The position numbers and the translations under genes were made by a program. Source: Borborobacter arsenicus (GTDB lineage Bacteria > Pseudomonadota > Alphaproteobacteria > Rhizobiales > Rhizobiaceae). Taken from it: DNA of 64,000 nt. The notes under the pieces were generated by a model. That model had not been told where the DNA came from. It ran no database searches and saw only the letters and a program-made list of their open reading frames with translations. The DNA lies in contig NZ_RKST01000015.1 in the NCBI RefSeq assembly GCF_003934165.1, forward strand, positions 99,879 to 163,878, given 5' to 3'. Numbering within the stretch: position 1 is the stretch's first letter; every line of letters starts with the position of its first letter. This document shows positions 58,406 through 64,000 of the stretch, piece after piece.

Positions 58406-59170
58406 ATGCCGGACAATCTGACACAGTCACCTAATTTTTCCGCGATCGATTTCCTTCGCACCCGCTCTCTTGCCAATGTCGTCCAGGCAGAAATCGAGCG
58501 CATGATCGTCGATGGCGAATTGAAGCCGAATGAGCGCGTCAACGAGAACGGCCTGTCGCAGCAATTGGGGGTCAGCCGCGGGCCGATCCGCGAAGCCTGC
58601 AGCGCGCTGGCGGCGATGGGACTCATCGAGATAATCCCCAATCGCGGCTTCTTCATTCGCGCGCTTTCAAACGACGAGGCGCAGGACCTTTCGGAAGCAC
58701 GCGCCGCCGTTTTCGGCTGCATGGCCATGATGTTGGCCGAACGGGTGACGGATGCGCAGATAGCCATTCTTCGCGCGCTGCTGCAACGCATGGACGAGAT
58801 CGTCGAACTGGGCGATTACCATGTCTACTATCCCGTCAATCTCGAATTCCACAAGCAGATCGGCGAGATGGCGGGCAACAACCGGCTGCATCTGATCTAT
58901 CAGAGCTTCGTGCGTGAACTCCATATCCAGCGCTACCGCGCCCTGGCGAGCCAGGATGTGCTGAAGATTTCCAATGCCGAACATCGTGAGATCGTGGACG
59001 CGCTGGAATCGCGCGACCCGATCCGCGCCCTGACGGCGGGCCGGGCCCATATCCTCAACGGCATAGTGCGCACCCGCAATGCGGGGCGGCCCGGGGAAAC
59101 GGCGGCGTCCGCGCCCTCGAAACCGGCGCGCAAGTCGCGAACCGCGCCGAACGCCACCGGAAAATCCTGA
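58406..59170 (+). CDS. GntR-family regulator, FCD subfamily
   Basis: 254 residues. The N-terminal winged helix-turn-helix (about 25-90) reads VNENGLSQQLGVSRGPIREACSALAAMGLIE, and the C-terminal FCD domain (about 100-225) has the metal/ligand histidines in LEFHKQIGEMAGNN and NAEHREIVDALESRD. FCD regulators bind acids (organic, fatty or sugar acids) and usually repress neighbouring catabolic genes at TTGTC-type half sites such as those found at 45.7, 53.2, 54.2 and 59.2 kb. A basic Pro/Ala tail ends the protein. It lies between the ABC and MmgE/PrpD units in the same orientation. Confidence 0.9.
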   Translation: MPDNLTQSPNFSAIDFLRTRSLANVVQAEIERMIVDGELKPNERVNENGLSQQLGVSRGPIREACSALAAMGLIEIIPNRGFFIRALSNDEAQDLSEARAAVFGCMAMMLAERVTDAQIAILRALLQRMDEIVELGDYHVYYPVNLEFHKQIGEMAGNNRLHLIYQSFVRELHIQRYRALASQDVLKISNAEHREIVDALESRDPIRALTAGRAHILNGIVRTRNAGRPGETAASAPSKPARKSRTAPNATGKS

Positions 59171-59216
59171 TTCATCCGGCTCCCGGCTGGGAGAGCGCCG
59201 CATTTCCATAGACAAT

Positions 59217-59239
59217 ACTGTTGACAATTAACAGTTGAC
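59217..59239. promoter_or_regulatory. Candidate GntR operator upstream of the MmgE/PrpD gene
   Basis: ACTGTT (59217-59222) and AACAGT (59230-59235) form an inverted repeat around GACAATT, giving CTGTTGACAATTAACAG, and a second TTGAC follows. It lies about 60-80 bases before the start at 59298, at the same distance as the other three sites from their genes. Confidence 0.6.
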
Positions 59240-59297
59240 GTATCAATCTTCGGCTGGAGATTCACTCCCCAGACAGTTGCGGCCGAAGAGGAATGGC

Positions 59298-60713
59298 ATG
59301 AACCAAAACAGTGCAATCGACGTCGAGCTGACGAGATATGTGGCCGATTTCATCGTCCGGGCGAAAGTCGACGACCTCTCGGCCGAACTCGTCGAACTTG
59401 GAAAGAAATCGATTCTGGATGGCTTCGGCCTGGCGCTTTCGGGGGCTGTCGCCAAAAGCGGCGAACTGGTTCGCCGGCATCTCGACGACCTCGCCCTGGG
59501 GGAGGGCGCTGCAACCGTGATCGGCGGGGGCCGCAAGGTGGCGCCGCGCTTTGCCGCCTTTGCCAATGGTGTCGGCATCCATGCCGACGACTATGACGAC
59601 ACCCAGCTCGCCGTCGCCAAGGACCGGGTCTATGGGCTCCTGACCCACCCGACCGCACCGGCGCTTCCGGCAGCCCTTGCCGTTTCCGAACTGGTCAAGG
59701 CGTCCGGCTCGAACTTCATGCTGGCCTATCATCTTGGCGTCGAGGTCGAGTGCAAGATCGCCGAGGCCATAGCGCCGCGCCACTATCAGACCGGCTTTCA
59801 CGCGACCGCCACTTGCGGCCCCTTCGCGGCTGCGGCGGCAAGTGCCAAATTGCTGGGCTTCGATGTTCCCACCACGCAGCGCGCCCTGTCGATCGCGGGC
59901 AGCCAGTCGGCGGGCCTGCGTGAGAACTTCGGCACCATGACCAAGCCCTTCCATGCCGGACGCGCCTCCGAAAGCGGTGTGGCGGCGGCGCAATTCGCTT
60001 CTTATGGATGGACCGCCGCATCGCGCATCCTGGAAGCGCCGCGCGGCTTCTTCTCCGCGGCGGGCGGCGGCTATGACCAGAACGCCATCTTCGGCAAGCT
60101 CGGCGCGCCGTGGACATTCGTCAGCCCCGGCGTCTCCATCAAGCCGCACCCGTCGGGGTCGCTCACCCATCCGGGCATGACCGAGATGCTGCGCCTCATC
60201 AAGGAGCATAATATCCGCGCCGAGGACGTCAGGCATGTGCGCGTCGGCACCAACTCCAATATGCCCAACGCGCTTATCCACCACCGGCCGAAGGACGAGC
60301 TCCAGGCCAAGTTCTCGATGGAATTCTGCATGGCGATCCTGCTTCTGGATGGTCGTGCGGGCCTTAGCGAATTCACCGATGCGGCAGTCGAGCGCGATGA
60401 CGTCAAGGCGATGATCGAGAAGGTGGACTTCGTGATCGACGACGTGGCCGAGGCCGCCGGCTACCACCTCATGACCACGCTGATCGATATCGAGCTTGCC
60501 GATGGCCGCAAGATTTCCGGCCGCGCCGATTTCGGCAAGGGCAGCCCGGCCTTCCCGATGAGCTATGACGAGGTTGCCGGCAAATTCATCGAGAACGCCG
60601 AATTCGCCGGCATGGCTCACGGTAAGGCGGCCGAGATCGTCGAACTGGTGCGCAAGCTGGAGAGCCTTACTTCACTGGATGAAGTGACCCGCCGCCTGAT
60701 CTCGATCGCCTGA
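59298..60713 (+). CDS. MmgE/PrpD-family protein
   Basis: 471 residues, full length for the family. Conserved parts are GIHADDYDDTQ, HPTAPALPAALA, YHLGVEVECKIAEA, FHATATCGPFAAAAA, GTMTKPFHAGRA and KPHPSGSLTHPG. Known members are 2-methylcitrate dehydratase, cis-aconitate decarboxylase and iminodisuccinate epimerase, all acting on di- or tricarboxylates, so a dehydratase, decarboxylase or epimerase step on such an acid is likely. GAGG precedes the ATG by about seven bases. It is first of a three-gene unit with the AbrB permease and the third dehydrogenase. Confidence 0.9.
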   Translation: MNQNSAIDVELTRYVADFIVRAKVDDLSAELVELGKKSILDGFGLALSGAVAKSGELVRRHLDDLALGEGAATVIGGGRKVAPRFAAFANGVGIHADDYDDTQLAVAKDRVYGLLTHPTAPALPAALAVSELVKASGSNFMLAYHLGVEVECKIAEAIAPRHYQTGFHATATCGPFAAAAASAKLLGFDVPTTQRALSIAGSQSAGLRENFGTMTKPFHAGRASESGVAAAQFASYGWTAASRILEAPRGFFSAAGGGYDQNAIFGKLGAPWTFVSPGVSIKPHPSGSLTHPGMTEMLRLIKEHNIRAEDVRHVRVGTNSNMPNALIHHRPKDELQAKFSMEFCMAILLLDGRAGLSEFTDAAVERDDVKAMIEKVDFVIDDVAEAAGYHLMTTLIDIELADGRKISGRADFGKGSPAFPMSYDEVAGKFIENAEFAGMAHGKAAEIVELVRKLESLTSLDEVTRRLISIA

Positions 60714-60730
60714 CCGCATCAAGCGTCACG

Positions 60731-61828
60731 ATGCGCGAACCGGCCACTCATGGGAGCGGCGAGCGAGGTTTTTTCGGCGGCTCGCCGGCAAGGATTTTCC
60801 TGGCGCTTGTGGTCGGGCTTGCCGGCGCGGGCGCTGCAAAGCTTGCCGGCGCACCGCTGCCATACCTGCTTGGACCGCTCGCGGCTTGCGCCGTTGCGGC
60901 GGTTTGCGGCGCTCCGGTCGCTTCTGTTCCCTATGGCCGCGAATTGGGGCAGGTGGCCGTCGGCCTGGCGATCGGCCTGCGCTTCGTTCCAGCAGTCATG
61001 GTGGCGACGCTGAAACTCATGCCGATGATGGTTCTCGCCACGCTCGCCACCATTGTCGCCACCACGACGGCAGCAATCATGATGCATAAACTCGCCCGGA
61101 TCGACCGGCGCACGGCATTCTTTGCCACCGCGGCCGCGGGCCTGGCGGAAATGGCCGTCGTCGCCCATCAAAAGGGTGGCGACAGCGATATCGTCGCCGT
61201 CGTGCATCTCGTCCGGGTGATCGCCATCGTCACCACGGTGCCGTTCCTGGTGACGATCTTCGGCGCGGAAGGGGCGGTCTACACCGTGCCGGTGCGGTTC
61301 GAGGGCGAGGCGCTGGTGCTGGCGGCGCTGTTCGCGGTTTCCGGTGCGGCGGCCTATCTGGTGCGGCGTTTGCGGTTTCCCAACAGCTGGCTGCTGGTTC
61401 CTACCGCCCTTGGTGCGCTGGTTGCCGGCTTCGGTTTCGGGCCCTTTGCGGTGCCGCATGCCGTGCTGACGGTCGCCCAGGTCGTGATCGGCGTGTGGCT
61501 CGGCTGCCGGTTCCGGCGGGAGATGGTCAGGCGTTTGCCGCGCGTGACCGTCGCGGCTTTCGTCACCACGGCCTTCCTCATCGCTGCCGCCTCTTTATTC
61601 GCCTTGGCCCTGTCGGCGATGACGGGCCTTTCCTTCGTCACCAGCCTGCTTGCCGTCGCGCCCGCCGGCATCACCGAGATGGTCCTGACCGCAACCGCCA
61701 TGCATCTGGACGCCGCCACCGTAACCGCATTCCAGATCATGCGCATCGCGGTAGTCATGACGACGATCCTTTTCACTTTCAGGGCCTTCGAGACCCTGTC
61801 GCGCCGGATGGACGGCAAAAGCACCTGA
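60731..61828 (+). CDS. AbrB-family membrane protein (putative acid permease)
   Basis: 365 residues with about ten helices in two similar halves: LPYLLGPLAACAVAA with GQVAVGLAIGLRF, and SWLLVPTALGALVAG with AQVVIGVWLGCRF. This PF05145 family was once tied to ammonia monooxygenase or transcription by name, but the proteins are integral membrane proteins, often linked to tricarboxylate transporters and catabolic genes. Transport of the pathway substrate or product is the likely role. It begins 17 bases after the MmgE/PrpD stop codon. Confidence 0.87.
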   Translation: MREPATHGSGERGFFGGSPARIFLALVVGLAGAGAAKLAGAPLPYLLGPLAACAVAAVCGAPVASVPYGRELGQVAVGLAIGLRFVPAVMVATLKLMPMMVLATLATIVATTTAAIMMHKLARIDRRTAFFATAAAGLAEMAVVAHQKGGDSDIVAVVHLVRVIAIVTTVPFLVTIFGAEGAVYTVPVRFEGEALVLAALFAVSGAAAYLVRRLRFPNSWLLVPTALGALVAGFGFGPFAVPHAVLTVAQVVIGVWLGCRFRREMVRRLPRVTVAAFVTTAFLIAAASLFALALSAMTGLSFVTSLLAVAPAGITEMVLTATAMHLDAATVTAFQIMRIAVVMTTILFTFRAFETLSRRMDGKST

Positions 61829-61866
61829 CCCGCTCACGATCCTCCAGTCACCAAAGGACCCTTTTC

Positions 61867-62949
61867 ATGAACAACCATCTCGTCATCGGGATACTCAACG
61901 GCGACGATATCGGCCATGAGATCGTGCCGGCGGCAGTCGAGGTCACACGGGTCGCGGCCGCCAAAGCCGGCCTTGCGATCGATTGGCGGCCGCTGCCGAT
62001 AGGCCGCACCGCGCTCGACACGCATGGCTCGACCTTTCCTGCCGGCACCATGGAAGCCTTGTCAAAAATGGACGGCTTCATCCTGGGGCCGATCGGCCAT
62101 CAGGCCTATCCGAAGGTTGCCGGCGCGATCAATCCGCATCCGATCATGCGCAAGAGCTTCGGCCTGTTTGCCAATATCCGCCCGACGCGCTCCTATCCCG
62201 GTCTCGGCGCTATCCATGACGGCGTCGACCTGGTGATCGTGCGCGAGAACAATGAAGGCTTTCAGCCGGACCGCAATGTGGTTGTCGGCTCCGGCGAGTT
62301 CCGGCCGACCGAGGATGTGACGATCTCGGTGCGCGTCATCACCAGGGCGGGTTCGGCGCGTGTCGCCCGCGCTGCCTTCGAGCTTGCGCAGCACCGGCGC
62401 AAGCGGCTGACGGTGGTGCACAAGAACACCGTCTTCAAGCTCGGCTGCGGCATGTTCGTGGAGGAATGCCACCGCGTTGCCAGCGAGTTTCCGGAGGTGA
62501 CGGTCGATGAGGTGATCGTCGACACGATGGCGATGCGGCTGCTTCGCGACCCTGCAAGCTTCGACGTGGTGGTGACGACCAACATGTTCGGCGATATCCT
62601 GAGCGACGAGGCAGCCGGGCTTGTCGGTGGAATGGGCATGGCTCCCGGCCTGTGCATCGGGGAAGGCAACATCGCCATGGCGCAGGCCACACACGGCTCG
62701 GCCCCCGACATTGCCGGCAAGGGGCTCGCCAATCCGTTTGCGATGATCCAGTCGGCCCGCATGATGATCGAGTGGCTCGGCCACAACCGCAAGATCACGG
62801 AAGCGGTGGATGCCGCTGCCCTGATGGATGCGGCAATCGTCAAGGCGCTCGCCAACCCCGCCACCAGGACGAAGGACATCAGGGGAACCGGCACCACCAC
62901 CGACATGACACGCGGAATCATCTCGGCGATCGAGGTGGCCGGGAGGTAG
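61867..62949 (+). CDS. Isocitrate/isopropylmalate dehydrogenase-family enzyme C
   Basis: 360 residues. Motifs: LNGDDIGHEIVPA (family PGDGIG altered), NIRPTRSYPGLG, RENNEGFQPDRN, HKNTVFKLGCGMF and TNMFGDILSDEAAGL. It is farther from TtuC than enzymes A and B, nearer to the isocitrate/homoisocitrate-type group. Oxidation and decarboxylation of a 3-carboxy-2-hydroxy acid is the expected reaction. AAAGGA lies about seven bases before the ATG. It ends the unit; its TAG stop is the first three bases of a rhizobial repeat. Confidence 0.9.
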   Translation: MNNHLVIGILNGDDIGHEIVPAAVEVTRVAAAKAGLAIDWRPLPIGRTALDTHGSTFPAGTMEALSKMDGFILGPIGHQAYPKVAGAINPHPIMRKSFGLFANIRPTRSYPGLGAIHDGVDLVIVRENNEGFQPDRNVVVGSGEFRPTEDVTISVRVITRAGSARVARAAFELAQHRRKRLTVVHKNTVFKLGCGMFVEECHRVASEFPEVTVDEVIVDTMAMRLLRDPASFDVVVTTNMFGDILSDEAAGLVGGMGMAPGLCIGEGNIAMAQATHGSAPDIAGKGLANPFAMIQSARMMIEWLGHNRKITEAVDAAALMDAAIVKALANPATRTKDIRGTGTTTDMTRGIISAIEVAGR

Positions 62950-63056
62950 AGCATGTCTCCCGAAAGTGGGAACCGGTTTCGGGATAAAGACATACTCAAA
63001 AACAAGGACCTAAAGCGCGGCAAGCGAATCTGAAAGATCGCGACGTGCTTTAGGCG
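62947..63056 (-). repeat. Rhizobial ~107-base repeat, inverse copy
   Basis: TAGAGCATGTCTCCCGAAAG ... GGGAACCGGTTTCGGGATAA ... CCTAAAGCGCGGCAAGCGAA ... GTGCTTTA is the inverse of the element at 41435-41541 with scattered differences. It starts exactly at the stop codon of the dehydrogenase C gene and marks the right flank of the catabolic island. Confidence 0.85.
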
Positions 63057-63220
63057 CCAAGCTTATGGCCCGACCCCTCGAATCGCCAGAAGCCCGCCAC
63101 TTATTGCGGCGGGCGTTCTTCCCAATATTATTGATTGCTTCCGTTTGACCCGACCGATTTGCGCGGAACAAAATAGCAGGGAACGGCGTTGTCGAAGATT
63201 GCCATAGCGAGGACGCGACA

Positions 63221-63763
63221 ATGCAGTTCCTGTCAGGCACATTGGCGACCGCCTTGGTCGCAACCTTTACACTAACAGCCACTGTCCCACTTGATGCCGC
63301 ACCGATCTTTGTGCCGAGGGCTCAAAGCGCGCAGTCCGATGTCATCCAGATCCGGGATGGCTTTCGAGGAGGCGGCAATTACGGCTGGCACAGGGGCTAT
63401 GGTGGCCACCGCTACTATGGCTCGGGATACCATCGGCACGACGACTTCTGGCTCCCCGGTGGGGCATTTGTCGCCGGAGCGTTGATCGGCAGCATAATCG
63501 CCAACAGCGGCTATTACGGAGGCTACTACGGAAGTCGCTACTATGGTGGCGGATACTATCCTGAACCATATTACGATAACCGTTACTACTATGGTGACGG
63601 ATATTATCGTCAACCATATTATGGCACCCGATATTACGGCAGGCATTACCGTAACCGTTATTATGGTAACCGTTATTATGGTAACCGTTACTACAGGAGC
63701 CAGTATTACGGCAATTATCGGCCGTGCACGAGCAGGGCGGCGGATGCCGGGCTTTGCTTCTAG
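63221..63763 (+). CDS. Exported Tyr/Gly/Arg-rich repeat protein
   Basis: 180 residues. A signal peptide (about 1-27) is followed by a short segment and a GALIGSIIAN hydrophobic stretch (about 86-95), then about 70 residues dominated by YYG, RYYGN and YYGGGYY units. The layout resembles rhizobial BA14K-type envelope proteins but the usual C-terminal Cys/Trp-containing BA14K motif is absent; it ends in a short Cys-containing tail. The repeat includes three near-exact copies of a 15-base unit, so its length may vary. AGG-containing sequence precedes the ATG, about ten bases away. Confidence 0.75.
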   Translation: MQFLSGTLATALVATFTLTATVPLDAAPIFVPRAQSAQSDVIQIRDGFRGGGNYGWHRGYGGHRYYGSGYHRHDDFWLPGGAFVAGALIGSIIANSGYYGGYYGSRYYGGGYYPEPYYDNRYYYGDGYYRQPYYGTRYYGRHYRNRYYGNRYYGNRYYRSQYYGNYRPCTSRAADAGLCF

Positions 63764-64000
63764 CGCGACGTTGTCCATAGCAGGATAGGGTCTGCCAGTA
63801 AGCGGTCTGCCAAGCGATGGTATGGCGCGGGCAGGGTGGGACCCGCCACGGCTACAGGGAGTTGTTGAAAAATCTGCACAGCCTTGTTGACACCCCTGAG
63901 CGGCGCGCCTATAACCCGGCTCACCAACGAGGGCGGCGCGCCGCTGGCGGCCTAGAGGTTTGCTTCTAGACAGCCCCCCGAATTGACAAGTTTCTGAGAG
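63764..64000. other. Right-edge region, possible end of an insertion sequence
   Basis: No supported gene. GAGTTGTTGAAAAATCTGCA at 63860-63879 resembles the terminal repeats of some insertion sequences (the TTGTTGAAAAA type), and the last bases show no rhizobial repeat. Without sequence beyond 64000 this is only a suspicion. Confidence 0.2.

Noticed and set aside
63540..63720. CRISPR-like short repeats
   Set aside because: The near-exact 15-base units are in frame and encode RYYGN repeats in a signal-peptide protein; spacers are absent.

Overview
The window reads as chromosomal DNA of a GC-rich alphaproteobacterium of the Rhizobiales (Hyphomicrobiales), most like Mesorhizobium, Aminobacter or a related Phyllobacteriaceae genus. 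The basis is the order carB ... carA, GatB/YqeY protein, dnaG, rpoD, the rhizobial small secreted and DUF982 proteins, and several families of rhizobial intergenic repeats. No tRNA, rRNA or CRISPR array was seen.

1-14 kb is housekeeping plus signalling: an EF-G paralogue (cut by the left edge), a GGDEF-EAL protein and an EAL protein for c-di-GMP turnover, a cupin, a DUF1254/DUF1214 protein, aspartate aminotransferase, a glutathione transferase, an unknown two-gene membrane/secreted operon, cspA, ogt and a lipoprotein lytic transglycosylase. 14.3-15.5 kb is an AT-richer patch with a lone HsdR-N-type nuclease and a 62-residue protein. 15.6-25 kb holds carB and carA with a methyltransferase, a zinc metallopeptidase, a PemK/MazF-like toxin and an MFS exporter between them. 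25.6-36.3 kb holds the YqeY protein, a multicopper oxidase/ZIP transporter operon behind a Fur-like box, an MBL-fold hydrolase, a Na/Pi cotransporter, and dnaG-rpoD. 36.8-45.6 kb has small regulators and enzymes (GYD, HlyU, a TetR repressor with two operator-like palindromes, VOC protein, SDR), an amino-acid permease, an OmpA-type protein with a long Pro/Glu/Ala repeat, a YcgN protein and small envelope proteins.

45.7-62.95 kb is the most interesting part: a contiguous catabolic island. It contains a tripartite tricarboxylate transporter (tctCBA) with an SDR that lacks the usual catalytic residues, a PdxA2-like dehydrogenase with two tartrate-dehydrogenase-like enzymes, a hydrolase carrying the spacing-matched active-site residues of fluoroacetate dehalogenase, a complete ABC importer, an FCD-type GntR regulator, an MmgE/PrpD protein, an AbrB-type permease and a third beta-decarboxylating dehydrogenase. 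Four intergenic sites ahead of its transcription units share the core TTGACAAT, within inverted repeats at two of them, which suggests one GntR-controlled regulon for uptake and breakdown of a hydroxy-, halo- or unsaturated polycarboxylic acid. The substrate is not known from sequence. Rhizobial repeats sit on both flanks (45.14 and 62.95 kb) and a 268-base MITE-like element lies inside it, with its end forming the stop codon of the pdxA-like gene. The last 0.2 kb holds no clear gene and may be the edge of an insertion sequence.
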